NCBI RefSeq assembly: GCF_002994745.2
Contig: NC_037088.1
Coordinates: forward strand, 45,314,911 to 45,378,910
DNA from: Rosa chinensis
Lineage: Eukaryota; Streptophyta; Magnoliopsida; Rosales; Rosaceae
Direction: 5' to 3'
DNA: 64,000 nt
A model generated the notes under the pieces. That model saw only the letters and a program-made list of their open reading frames with translations. It was not told where the DNA came from and made no database searches. The translations under genes and the position numbers were made by a program. This document shows, piece after piece, positions 24,283-35,369 of the stretch (its first letter is position 1; every line of letters begins with the position of its first letter).

Positions 24283-25132
24283 GTTTTTTTTTTTTTTTTT
24301 GAGAAGAAACATGAATACTTTCATTACTTCGGCCAACAAAGTTACAAAGAAATCCGCCACGTGTGTGACCCCGATAAAATGAGTACTTAAATGTAACCTT
24401 GTACTGACAAACACAACACGCTCTAACGATAGAGAAAGAGAGTAGGGAAATACTAAAAAAAATGCCTCATATGGACCCTAAACCTTCCCTACCGAGCTCC
24501 GTTTCATTATTGAAATAGAATGAAAAGAAAATAAAAAGAGAACTAATTTAAAAAGAAACTAAAGAAAACTAACTATCGGGCTCCCTAGCCAATAGCCAAC
24601 CAAAAGCCCATGGCCCATGGCAAACCCTAGCCACCATGGAGCCGAGCCGCCAGCAGCCATAGTTTCCAAGCCAGCGACACCTTCACCACCAGCCACCCCG
24701 CTGTCTGCAGCTCTGGTCTTGCCGTCTCCGCTGCCGACCACAACATCGCCACCCAGATCAATGAGCCAAACCGTAGAGCATCCTCGAAAGGGAGGGTCTT
24801 GAAGCACTGAGACCGCCACCGCCCAATCAGACACCGGGAGGAGCCCCGCCATTGACACACACTGCCCTGCAGTACCACCGATAGCCATGGCTGCCAACAG
24901 CATCAAGAAAGCAGTACGGTAACCTAACAACTGGATTGGGGGAATCGAGGGAAAAAGGAAGGCAAAAGAATGCGAAGAAGGAATCCAAACCGAGGAGTTA
25001 GTCTGAATTCAGGGAAGTGGGACAGAGATCTGATAACAGGGAGGAGACGAGCAAGATTGACCTTGCGGCTACAAAGGGAGGAAGAGGAGAAAGGGTTTCT
25101 CCCTCGAACGTCAATTTTGCTTAACATATTTG
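24283..25132 (-). mobile_element. Poly(A) retro-insertion (LINE-like), about 850 bp
   Basis: A T run at 24284-24300 is the poly(A) tail of a minus-strand copy. It is flanked by a 12-bp duplication with one mismatch, tacaaaccatcg at 24271-24282 and tacagaccatcg at 25133-25144. The body has no RT domain. Its minus-strand ORF of 123 codons (24559-24930) has no recognised domain. It may be an internally deleted LINE or a processed retrocopy. Confidence 0.65.
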
Positions 25133-25144
25133 TACAGACCATCG

Positions 25145-25842
25145 TTTTATCCAGTGGCAGATCTAAGATATGAAAATTGTCTAGGCTAATTAGAAGTTCA
25201 CTTCTTCTTCTTTTTTATTTTTATTTTTAGGTTTGAAACCCAGTGGGAGACTCATCCTTAGACCTTTATTATTTTCAATCAAAACATACAATGGAGGAGA
25301 CATAAAATCAAACTCCGTAAATTATAACTACAAGCATACATTTACTGTAAAACAACAATAAACTAACTAAATCAGACCCTCTGAGGCCCACTCACTTCAA
25401 ACTCAGCAATCACATAATCATTATTAATGCTATCGGCAAGCATGCAATTGCCTGCAAGTCAGCCACTGACCTCCATCGAAATGCACAAATCCGAATTTAT
25501 AATAGATTCATGAGATTTTCCCAAATCGAAACTTAGAGTAGATTCATGGGATTTTTCCAAATCAGCACGCCAAGTCAGGATCTTCTAAAATACTAACCGA
25601 TTCGTCTCCCTCCAACTTATATTAACTGCCCTGAAACATAGGAGTAGTTTTGAAATCTAAAACGCACAGGGACAGGGGAGAGGGCTACCGTGGCAATCAG
25701 CAATTGGTGGATAAAATTATGATGTTAGTTATGTAAGTAGAGAGAGGGCTTAGCTTAATTACAAACACATTTCTCCAAGCCCACCGGAAATCAAACCCCA
25801 ACTTGAGAACACACACACAACACAACATCTTACAATTGATAA
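25145..25842. other. Intergenic, no gene recognised
   Basis: Non-coding, AT-rich. It ends in a (TA)n microsatellite (25841-25862) that served as the target of element B. Confidence 0.6.
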
Positions 25843-25862
25843 TATATATATATATATATATA

Positions 25863-26351
25863 TGTTAACGTTAGTGATCCGAGGGATCTCTAGTTAGCTT
25901 TAAAGAGAGAGAGAGAGAGAGTGATACAAGATATATAGTGGTTCGTCTCCCGCCTTAGCGGGAAACTACGTCCACTTGAATGCTACACTAGTGTGTTGAG
26001 CATTGCGGCCCAAGGGGATTACAAAAGATGTAATGGGATCCTCTTTAAGTGGGAGGAGGCATTCCTTTTATAGGTGAAGGAATGCTTCTCCTTTACATTG
26101 TTTTCGATGTGGGACAAGCAACCACCATTTCTAGTCTAGAAAGCCTATTTGTGAGGGCATGTTGGCAAGGCCGGAAAGATGGCTTCCCGGCGACTGATTT
26201 GCGACTTCCGGATACCGTAGCGTAGCTTGAACATAGGGCTACAAGATGCAAGTAGCGGTTGGGCCTCACCATGGCTTGTGGGTGTCCCAAAGAGGGTGTT
26301 ACTTATGCTTGGTGACATAGCAAACTAGTCATGCTAGTAGAGGTATCTACA
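25863..26351 (-). repeat. 3' LTR of element B
   Basis: 489 bp. TGTTAACG... to ...ATCTACA on the plus strand, with a short (GA)n tract near 25903-25920. Minus-strand TATA box near 26070. Confidence 0.9.
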
Positions 26352-26371
26352 AGTCCCCGAAGTCCCCAAGT
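26352..26371 (-). other. Polypurine tract of element B
   Basis: On the minus strand reads cttggggacttcggggact directly before the LTR start TGTAGATACC. Confidence 0.75.
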
Positions 26372-26884
26372 AAAAGGAGCTTCTTGGTTGGGGAGTTATA
26401 AGCATGAAGTCATCAAGCATAAGTGACCGGGCGGTACGGAGCCCCTACAAGTCCCCGAACTCCGTAAGCAAGAAGGGACTCGTAAACCTGCACAACAAAG
26501 ACAAAAAACAGGCATATGTAGAATGCTCGTTGCATTGGGCAACAAATGTGAGTTGCATTGATATGCGTTGGCATATATGAGCGTAATAGTGCGCATATGG
26601 TCGTGTGAGCAAATGAATTGCATATGATAAATGCGTGACGCGCGCAAGGAGACTAACGAGGTCGAGTTTGACGGGGTTATGCTCGCGAGATGCAAGTTGC
26701 ATGAGAGCCGCGAAGGTATGCATTTGTAACTCATGAACGATGACCGCGCGTACGGTTGTGTTTGTTTGGTTGTCGCTCGTATTAATGGAACGCAAAAAGA
26801 ATTTGATTTGTCGCAATCAGTAAACGACAAATGGTAGAAAAATTCAATGTTCAATTAACGTGTAGTGTGTCAAGTAGACATGAG

Positions 26885-27965
26885 TGTAAAGCTCAAGGAT
26901 TGCCGGGAAGGCATGAGCGGGAGCTCGTGAGCCGAAGCTCGAGGGTTGCCGGGAAGGCATGAGCGGTGAGCTCGGGGGTGCCGGGAAGGCATGATCGGGA
27001 GCTTGGGGGTGCCAGGAAGGCATGAGCGGAAGCTCGGGGGTTGCCGGGAAGGCATGAGAGGGAAGCTCGGGGGTGCTGGGAAGGCATGAGCGGAAGCTCG
27101 AGGGTGCCGGGAAGGCATGTGCGGTAAGCTCGGGGGTGCCGGGAAGGCATGAGCGGGAAGCTCGGGTTTGCCGGGAAGGCATGAGCTGGAAGCTCGGGGT
27201 TGCCGGGAAGGCATGAGCGGGAAGCTCGAGGGTGCCGGGAAGGCATGATCGGTAAGCTCGGGGGTGCCGGGAAGGCATGAGCGGGAAGCTCGGGGTTGCC
27301 GGGAAGGCATGAGCGGGAAGCTCGGGGGTGCCGGGAAGGCATGAGCGGAAGCTCGGGGGTGCTGGGAAGGCATGAGCGGGCATGAGCAGGAAGCTCGGGG
27401 TTGCCGGGAAGGCATGAGCGGAAGCTCGAGGGTGCCGGGAAGGCATGAGTGGAAGCTCGTGGGTTGCCGGGAAGGCATGAGCGGTAAGCTCGTGAGCGGA
27501 AGCTCAAGGGTGCCGCGAAGGCGTGATCGGTAAGCTCGTGAGCGGAAAGCTCGTGAGCGGAAGCTCAAGAGTGCCATGAAGGCGTGAGCAGAAAGCTAGT
27601 GGGTGCTGCGAAGGCGTGAGCGGAAGCTCAAGGGTGCCGTGAAGGCGTGAGAGGTAAGCTCGCGAGCGGAAAGCTCGTGAGCGGAAGCTCAAGGGTGCCG
27701 TGAAGGCGTGAGCGGTAAGCTCGCAAGCGGAAAGCTCGTGAGCGGAAGCTCAAGGGTGCCGCGAAGGCGTGAGCGGTAAGCTCGCGAGCGGAAGCTCAAG
27801 GGTGCCGCGAAGGCGTGAGCATGACATCTCGGCGGTACTGCTGCGGCGAGAGTGTGAGAGCTCGAGGATGCCGAGAGCATGACATCTCGGCGGTACCGCT
27901 GCGGCGAGAGAGTGAGAGCTCGTGGATGCCGCTGAGGCTTTAACGGGTAGCTCGAAGGTGATGCC
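26885..27965. repeat. GC-rich minisatellite of element B, 31-32-bp units
   Basis: About 30 units. The typical unit is gccgggaaggcatgagcggg followed by aagctcgggggt. Homogeneous at 26930-27480 and more degenerate beyond 27500. The minus strand is free of stops in all three frames for about 600 bp because a 32-bp unit cycles through the three frames. Confidence 0.93.
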
Positions 27966-28012
27966 CTGAGGCATGAGCGTGACCGTTGCTAATTATGCTG
28001 GGCTGTATGTAC

Positions 28013-28330
28013 AAGTCCCCGAAGTCCCCAGTCAAGGAGGGTGTTCTTACGGGTTGATACCAAAGCGTAGCTTTGTGCCGTATATCAAGCATAATTAGTG
28101 CTAGTGCGAGTGCGTCGTCTATCTAGAATTGGTCGGAGCGAACACTTTTACCCTTTCGGGTGGGCCCCTGCTAGGCCCGCCAGGGAGTCCCCCACCCCCC
28201 AGCCACGACGGACCTCTGGATGGTCGGTAAATTGTTTGTTGAGGGGGAGCTGCACGGAGCAGAGGGTGTTGGGTAGCGAGCCCAATCTTTGGTACCCAAG
28301 CGTCGGGGTTAACTGCCGGATCAATGGCTT
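28013..28330 (-). repeat. Segment shared with element C, including a second polypurine tract
   Basis: On the minus strand, 28330-28120 matches C at about 17720-17900. It is followed by a polypurine tract and by TGTACATACAGCCCAGCAT at 28013, similar to the start of C's LTR. Element A lacks this block. Confidence 0.65.
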
Positions 28331-28684
28331 CCGTGGGCTGTGTTAACTAGTCCCTTTACTATTTCTCGGAGGAGAAACTTGACTGCAATGCCGCGTAGCG
28401 GTCATTGTCATTATGAGTCGTTGCCTTACCGCCTGGTGGTGACCACAGACTCGTAAAGTTTGTACTTGCATGAAACATGACAAACAAATAGAGCGAGTAA
28501 TAATATTTTGTTTGAGTGTCCCATATTTATTTAATTGAGTTGCAATTAAATAGAAGCATGGCATGTGCAGCATGTACTTGTAGTGTGGATGCTAATAACA
28601 TTTTGTATTTTTGTAGACTTGCTTAGAGATCGTTTGAGATTGGTATACGAAGCATGGCATATCTAGCATGTGAGACCTAGAAAG

Positions 28685-29803
28685 TAGAGCTGTCAATGGG
28701 TCGTGTCGGGTTGGGTTCGTGTCGGGTCAAGGTATTTGTCGTGTTATGAGAGACAAACTCAAACCCAACCCATTTAATAATCGTGTCAAAAATTTAAACC
28801 CAAACCCAACCTGTTTATTAAACGGGTTACCCGTTTCCAACCCGTTTAACCCATTTAATAAATAGGTCGTGTCGTGTTAGATAAAATAACCCATTTAACT
28901 AAAAAAATGTATGACTTAATTAAATTCACTAAAAACTCCACAAGACAAAGAGTATAAATAATTATATATAATTCATGAATAATCAAATCCAAGTTGTCCA
29001 ATCCTAGAATGAAATACTCTTAGCTTCTAATATTACAAGAAAAAATATAGCATAATCCATTAATCCATAATTAAATTTGAAGTTTAAAATTGAATGTAGA
29101 GCATCGATCAAATCCTAACTTCCAAAGTCTTCTTCACTTTATTCAAAAAGAAAAGCAAGTGATCACCACCTACAATTGGAAGCAAATCAAAATCAGTAGA
29201 TTAAACTAGCATCAAACTCATACAAAACGTAATTAGGACACTAAAAGGAAGATCTACTTCCTCACAGTAAAAGAGTAAAGAAGCGTTGCACAAGTAATTA
29301 ACATCACTTACCAAGAAAAAATGGTCACATGCTAATGAGTTTGGCATTATTTCTCTTAGCTTGGATGAGCAGCAGATGGATATGCTATATACTAATATAC
29401 CTTTGCAGTTTGCAAAGAATCAATATAGAAGAAAATTTGATGCAGATGACCCGTGAGTGTTAGGGTTTGTGTGTTGATACAAGACCCAAACAAGAGAATT
29501 TATAGTGTTAACGGTAACCCTAGCTTAAAGTGAGAAAAAGACTTATTCAACCATTATATGCATATATTATTATTTTTTTAAATGGGTCGTTTATGCGGGT
29601 TATATAACCGAACCCATTTAATAAACGGGTTATATGGGTTCACTTCGTGTTGGCGGATTGACCCGTGACCGACCCGTTTATTAAATGGGTCATGACAGGT
29701 TGACCCGCCGCTGACCCGCTTTTTAATCGTGCGGGTTCAACCCGCTTTATTTCGTGCGGGTTTCGAGTCGTGTTGGCGGGTCGTGTCAGAATTGACAGCC
29801 CTA
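28685..29803. mobile_element. hAT MITE nested in element B, 1119 bp
   Basis: Termini are TAGAGCTGTCAAT... and ...ATTGACAGCCCTA. Flanked by a perfect 8-bp target duplication ctagaaag at 28677-28684 and 29804-29811, as expected for hAT elements. Both ends are rich in 'cgggtcgtgtcgggtt' sequence. No transposase. Confidence 0.93.
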
Positions 29804-31029
29804 CTAGAAAGTGTTGCCAAATCTACGAAATGTTGTAGGCATGCTTAAAAGTTATGGAAGCATGTAAAGATATATCAAGTGTGATATTCTATAAGCATGC
29901 TTAGAAGTAGTGAAAGCATGTGATTGGCATGGCATTAGCTCAATTTGAAGAAGCGTAAAAGATAAGATATAGTTACTTATCTTATGCCGATTTGGAGTAA
30001 GTTGGAATTGGCGTTGATATAAGTATCCAAATCATGTTGGAGTTGTCCAAGCATAACGCTCCATTGCTCCGGTGAAGCACCATAGTAGAAAGCTAATGAT
30101 TTCATTAACTGAAACGGTGCTTGTGCCTCCTTAACATAAGAGAAATGATTAGTAACTAATCCATGTAGTTTAATTGATTAAACATGTGTATATGTAGCCT
30201 CGTGTTACGATGTTAAAAATGCTACAACTCTACACAATTGCTATCTCACATATATGCACAACGTTAATTTACAATTATATGCTTAAATTTCATAAGCATG
30301 GCCATGTGCAAATTTGTACTTTATTTGAATCATGTGAAGCAAAATTCTGAGATCTTAGGTATTGTGCGGTCAAGATCTGTGACCAAACATCACTAATTAT
30401 CAAGGATAATTAAAGAACTCACAGTAAGGCCATGTCCATGAGGTTGATAAAATATGGCAAGTCTTGGTTTAGACGTGTAATGCTAGTTGAAGCATGAATA
30501 ATTAATGAGCTAGTCTTTGATGCATGCACAGCAGCTAGTGTCCAGAAGAGGACAAAAGAGTGGCATTAATTGGTGCTTTGCCTTTGAAGTCAACTAATGT
30601 AAATAATCTTTGAAGCAAGGACTTGCATCAAGCACCAGCATGTTTTCATGTTATATGGATGAGCATGCATGGCGTGGGCATTTGGTTTCAGCGACACATG
30701 CAGCGTGATTACTAATATACAATTAACATGAAAAGCATGTGTGCATGTGTGTTGCAGGTGTGCAGAAAAGCATGCTTTATTGGTGGCATTGAATTATTAA
30801 TCATGCTTCTGTTGACGAATTGTGACTTGTGTGAAGGCATACGCACGTGTACGTGTCCATAGGTGATGGCACAAGTGGCCCATACATAAAGATATATATA
30901 TGTGTGAAGTGTATATATGCAGGCAGCTGTCTCCTGGATTATGCAAAAAGCCGAAGCACGTGGTGCTTGTATAGTAAGGAGGAGACCATAAATGGAAGAG
31001 AAACTTAGCTTGTCAGTGTACAGAGCTAA

Positions 31030-31790
31030 ACTGCTCGATGGCTGGGTGCAGCGAAGATAGCTCAGCGAGTTCTAGCCGATTACTTGAATGCTCAGCGAAG
31101 ATAGCCCAGCGGCAGGGATTTGAGTGATGATCGCTAATCATGGGTGCCCAGATAAAGTTGCAGGTCTGATGCCTTCTAGCCGGCGGCGTACGGGTGTGGC
31201 CGCTGAGGTTGGCCAGCGGTTGGTTGTAGCCAGCGGAGCGGAGGCCGGCTAACAGAGATGACCAGCGGTGGTACCTGGCGGAGTGGGGGCCGGCTAGCAG
31301 AATGGTGACTAGCGGAGATAGTCCGGCGGAGCAGAGCTTGGTGCAGTCCAGCGGAGCGGAGCTTGGTGCTCGGCGGAGTTGGCTAGCGGTGTTTGGATGG
31401 CGGAACTTTTGGCTGACGGAGGAAACTGTGGTCAGCTGGAGCGTCGGAACTTTGCTAGTGGGAGAAGCGCCGCTGATGGTGCTTAGCGCAGATAGTCCCG
31501 CAGAGCGGGGCATTTGGCTAGTGAGTTAGGCGGTGGTTCCGCTTGGTTCCCAGCTGAGGAAGTTGGGCGGTGTAGCCTAGCAGTGGTTGTTTGATGGAGA
31601 TAGTCCAGCTGTGTTGCCTGGCGGAGGCTGCCTATCGGTGTTGCCTGGCGGAGGCCCGCCGGCAGAAGTGGCTAGCGGTGGTCCTGGAACTCAGCGGAGG
31701 CCGGCGGAGCGGAGCCTAGTCCAGCGGAAGAAGATGCCACTGATGGTGCTTAGCGGAGGAGAAAGCTCAGCGAAGCGGAGGTGATGATTG
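31030..31790. repeat. Degenerate GC-rich 'cagcgg' repeat in the 5' leader of element B
   Basis: Many irregular copies of phrases such as gccagcggtgg, agtccagcggagcgg and gctagcggtg. A similar region lies in element A at 19190-19715. The ORFs read from it on both strands lack recognisable domains. Confidence 0.7.
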
Positions 31791-32020
31791 CAGATGGAAT
31801 GGGTGTCCAGAGTGGATCTCTGGGTGTCTAGAGTAAATTGGCACCTGCAAAATTTATTATTTTTTTTTTGGGTTTGCCAGCGTTGACTTTTTTGAGTTGG
31901 GCTTTGACCAGCCTTGACTGGAGTTGACCAAATGTTGATCGGCCTCGATGGGCGTTGACCAAGCATTGACCGGCCCAGATGGGTCAAAGTTCGTGATAGG
32001 TGACTAAGCCTTTGTGTGTC

Positions 32021-32042
32021 GGTTTCCCATAGACGGCGCCAA
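32021..32042 (-). other. Primer-binding site of element B
   Basis: On the minus strand, TTGGCGCCGTCTATGGGAA begins right after the LTR end GTTAACA. This is the usual form of the primer-binding site in plant gypsy elements; I do not assign the tRNA. Confidence 0.85.
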
Positions 32043-32080
32043 TGTTAACGTTAGTGATCCGAGGGATCTCTAGTTAGCTT

Positions 32081-32125
<45 letters not shown>

Positions 32126-32552
32126 TGACACAAGATATATAGTGGTTCGTCTCCCGTCTTAGCGGGAAACTACGTCCACTTGAATGTTACACTAGTGTGT
32201 TGAGCCTTGCGGCCCAAGGGGATTACAAAAGATGTAATGGGATCCTCTTTAAGTGGGAGGAGGCATTCCTTTTATAGGTGAAGGAATGCTTCTCCTTTAC
32301 ATTGTTTTTGATGTGGGACAAGCAACCACCTTTTCTAATCTAGAAAGCCTATTTGTGAGGGCATGTTGGCGAGGCCGGAAAGGTGGCTTCCAGGCGACGG
32401 ATTTGCGACTTCCGGATACCATAGCGTAGCTTGAACATAGGGCTACAAGATGCAAATAGCGGTTGGGCCTCACCATGGCTTGTGGGTGTCCCAAAGAGGG
32501 TGTTACTTATGCTTGGTGAGATAGCAAACTAGTCATGCTAGTAGAGGTATCT

Positions 32553-32555
<3 letters not shown>
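32043..32555 (-). repeat. 5' LTR of element B
   Basis: 513 bp; differs from the left LTR mainly by a longer (GA)n tract at about 32083-32123. It is followed by a (TA)n microsatellite (32556-32599). Confidence 0.9.
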
Positions 32556-32599
<44 letters not shown>

Positions 32600-32602
<3 letters not shown>

Positions 32603-32905
32603 TTTATATCACTGTCGCCCCACTTCCCATTGATATTAATATATATATCTATCACTCTATCTTACAATTTTCTAAGACAAACTACTACTCGCCCACTCCT
32701 AGTCCTTCTGCTTCTGCTATAGCTCTTTCTTCTTCTATCTCAGAAATTGCTTCTCCCCCACTTTCTTCTTTTAGCTAGGTTTTTCTCCTCCTCCACTACT
32801 ACTACCACTACTATATAATATACTCTAGCAATTTCATAAGTTTTGACAAAAGCTAGATTGGTACTGAGCTAATATATACAGTAGGAATAGATATTCTGAT
32901 CGGTC
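32600..32905 (+). promoter_or_regulatory. Leader-like region upstream of the PRE-type exon
   Basis: Contains C/T-rich sequence (tcttcttctatctc, ctcctcctccactactact) and 'ctatataatata' at about 32812. This is compatible with a plant promoter and 5' UTR, but the downstream exon is broken. Confidence 0.3.
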
Positions 32906-33043
32906 ATGTCTAGCAGAAGGTCAAGGCAATCATCGGGGAGTCCATTGATCAAAGATGACCAGATCATCGAGCTCGTCTCCAACTGGTGCTGCTCTGCCGT
33001 CAAGGAGACGAGGACCCAAGGACTCGAGGGCCAAGTTAGTTGA
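32906..33043 (+). pseudogene. Broken first exon of a PRE/ILI-type atypical HLH gene
   Basis: The ATG at 32906 opens MSSRRSRQSSGSPLIKDDQI followed by IELVS. This is the characteristic N-terminus of PACLOBUTRAZOL RESISTANCE-type non-DNA-binding HLH proteins (about 90 aa in two exons, growth regulators). After LVSN the reading departs from the family, but another frame keeps LPSRRRGPKDSRAK, resembling LPEIRxRRSDK. A frameshift is therefore likely, and the ORF stops at 33043 after 45 codons. No second exon with the conserved ETCNYIRSLHREVDDL region is seen before the phytocyanin copy. A 5'-leader-like pyrimidine-rich region precedes it (32690-32830). Confidence 0.75.
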
Positions 33044-33284
33044 GTAGCTGCATATAATTTTTCTTCTTGGGGGCTAGTATGGATTGAAGGAAAATATACA
33101 TATACTTGAGAGTTTTTGGACCAAAATTATGTCTAAGCTGCAGCCCAGACAGCGTACCATGTGGTTCCGCCCCTGGTTTTATCTACTCTCAATTTGTTTT
33201 ACATTCAAAAGATCCTTCATTTTTAGGTTTAATTTTATTGTGAAACTATAAATCATATATAATTTACACCCTCAAGAAATGAAA
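33044..33284. other. Intergenic between the PRE remnant and phytocyanin copy 3
   Basis: No coding pattern. It contains 'ttccgcccctgg' near 33168, which resembles an isolated terminus of the hAT family found at 39147-40076. Confidence 0.45.
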
Positions 33285-33347
33285 TCAAATTCACATGCAA
33301 CTTGGTACAGATTCCTCTTTAGAAAGGCATGCATTTGTTACATATAT

Positions 33348-34124
33348 CTAGTTCACAAACACCGACATCTTCATGCCATCAGATTTGCAGTCAAACCCAC
33401 ACATGAAATAATAGTATGTATCCAACTTCACCTAAGGTTAATGCTTCATTTCCACTTGTATAGTGACCCAAGTTCGGTTTATTCTTGCACTGGTCAAATG
33501 CATCACCATCTGTTGCTATCAGATTGTGATAAGCGATATCCCAATGAAAATCTGAGAAACAAGACAAAGCATCGATGAAGATCTGAATAATGTATAATCA
33601 AAACTTGCACAAAGAAATATATCAAAGGTTTTAACACAATAAAGTAATGAATTATTCCATCAAAGGAAAGTGATGACAAACTAACAGTAGTAGACAATGA
33701 TCGAGGACTAAACGTTTCGATATTCAGAACTATAGAACCAAAATGTTCATAGTCTAAATCCAGTCTGATTCATAATGGATTTTTGACACCATATATAATT
33801 GATATTAACAAGAAAACTATGGACTCGGGTTATTGTACATGCATTTAACAAACTATGAACATTCCAATGTGGTGGTCTGTTTCCAGAGAAAAAGTTGAGA
33901 AATGCAGCAAATGAATCTGGTAAATAATAAGGCTAAGCTGCCAAAGTTCTAGATTACTCACTTATCACATCTCCAGCATAGAAAGTGTTTCTGAGCAACA
34001 AAACCACAAAACCAGTGTAATCAATTCCTGCTGCCCAGTTAATGTCGTATGTTGCTGCCATCACCATGATCGGAGAAACGAGAAACGCAATCAGAGCAAG
34101 AGCCAAGTATCGTGCCACTGCCAT
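33348..34124 (-). pseudogene. Phytocyanin-like gene, copy 3, frameshifted
   Basis: Exon 1 is 33962-34124 and exon 2 is 33348-33551, with conserved splice sites and phase. Exon 1 keeps the signal peptide (MAVARYLALALIAFLVSP) and GDVI. It has extra residues (VVLLLR) where copies 1 and 2 have ATQ/AHE. In exon 2, NFHWDIAYHNLIATDGDAF and QCKNKPNLGHYTSGNEALTL are followed by a 4-bp tandem duplication (atac, about 33414-33421). This shifts the frame to a TGA at 33391-33393, before the second copper-site Cys loop. The downstream sequence in the old frame (FDCKSDGMKM) is intact, so the break is recent or the only one. A truncated product is possible. Confidence 0.85.
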
Positions 34125-34222
34125 ATTAAATACTTCTAGCAAATAATTCTTAATGTTTCTGTTTATGGCTAATTAAGCAATAACAAGCATGCGCGCGCGC
34201 GTGTGTATATATATATATATCA

Positions 34223-35172
34223 AGAATCCGGCTCCTCTAAAGTGAGTTTTTATAAAGTTATGTAAATTTCGTGTAATCCTAATCCTTCATATCATCTAAT
34301 GACTAGTAAACTACATCCTCACTTAACAAATGATTTTTTTTCTTCCCAAACTGTCCTCGACGTGTCCTTAACTCCATCAGCAGAAGAAAAAAAATGCCAT
34401 GAACTCAGAAGGAACTGGGAACGCAAACAAGGAATAAGAAATAACATGCTATACTCTCTGATCTCCTCTTCTCTCTTTCTCTGTTATCCTCCCCGTCATG
34501 ATAATAGACTTTTCAGATTTCAATTGGTGTTACGATTTTAATTTCAACCACCTTGTTTGGTTTTCAACTTTAAATCTTAGGGTTTGACATTAATTATGTT
34601 TATTCTCCATGGAAGACTTCGATGTGGTTATTGCCCCTTTTCAGTCGCATATATGTGTGGGTTTAGCAGTTGCCACATGCTGTTTTCTACCCATTTCCTC
34701 TACTCCTTGATTTGCATCGATAGTTTCACCTCTTAGATGATTGGTTTCTATTGGCCTTGGTATAATTCTCAGTCTCTAGCTTTTGATTTAATCGCTGGTT
34801 GACTTTATACCAATAATGCTTAAAATGAAAGTATTATTTCATGATTTGATTCACTGATATAACAATGGAATATTTACCATTGAAGCCCAGAATATAGTCT
34901 TCAGAGAATAAGCGAGCAAAATTCACACAAGCGAATATGACGGTTAGGACTAATCTTGCTCTATTAGGTTGAAGTTACGGGCATTAAGGCAGTTGGAAAG
35001 AATTGTGTTCAAGTGGTATTAAGCCCCCGTAACGGATAGTTTGGGAAGGGAAAATTATATAAGTTGTATCAAGTGACGTGGTTATTTTATTAGCCATTAG
35101 ATCATATGAATGATGAGGATTAAACTAACTTTACATAACTTTAGAGAAACTCATTTTAGAGGAGCCATATCC
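34223..35172. mobile_element. Non-autonomous DNA transposon with about 85-bp inverted ends
   Basis: The ends read ggctcctctaaagtgagttt and, inverted, ggctcctctaaaatgagttt, and continue matching for about 85 bp. The direct repeat atatatca (34215-34222, 35173-35180) would be an 8-bp hAT-type duplication, but it lies in a TA-rich site. The 80-codon ORF inside has no recognisable domain. Confidence 0.75.
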
Positions 35173-35369
35173 ATATATCAATGTATTAAAAAGAGCGCCT
35201 CAAGCGAACCTTAAGGCTTAGAAAGCGCAAGGTGCTCTAGAAAATGAGCGTGTTTTGCAGGTGAGGCGCAGAGGCGGACAAGGCGGCGATGCAGGCGGAA
35301 AAGGCGGCCAAGGCGATCCTTAAGGTGACTAAAGCGAACGCCTGAGATTATTATTATTTTGTTGAAGGA

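Larger units (their letters stand above)
25863..32555 (-). mobile_element. Element B: complete non-coding gypsy-type LTR retrotransposon (LARD-like)
   Basis: Both LTRs are present: 25863-26351 and 32043-32555. The duplication atata on each side lies in a TA microsatellite, so it is weak evidence. A primer-binding site adjoins the right LTR on the minus strand, and a polypurine tract adjoins the left LTR, fixing the orientation. Outside the GA tract, the LTRs differ at about 14 of roughly 430 positions by eye. The 5.7-kb interior has no gag or pol. It holds a minisatellite (26885-27965), a segment shared with element C (28013-28330), an hAT MITE (28685-29803), AT-rich DNA and a GC-rich degenerate repeat (31030-31790). 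It must rely on proteins from another element. Confidence 0.88.

Noticed and set aside
24559..24930. 123-codon minus ORF with Gly/Ala-rich hydrophobic product
   Set aside because: No recognised domain; lies inside a poly(A) retro-insertion and is probably chance coding in GC-rich sequence.
25858..25862. Target duplication atata of element B as strong evidence
   Set aside because: Both flanks are TA microsatellites, so a 5-bp match is expected by chance; the LTRs and primer-binding site carry the call instead.
26844..27577. Three overlapping ORFs of 200-235 codons on the minus strand (MPSRHPRASAHAF-type)
   Set aside because: They are the three frames of a stop-free 31-32-bp minisatellite; no domain, no start context, and the same pattern occurs in the array at 9581-10463.
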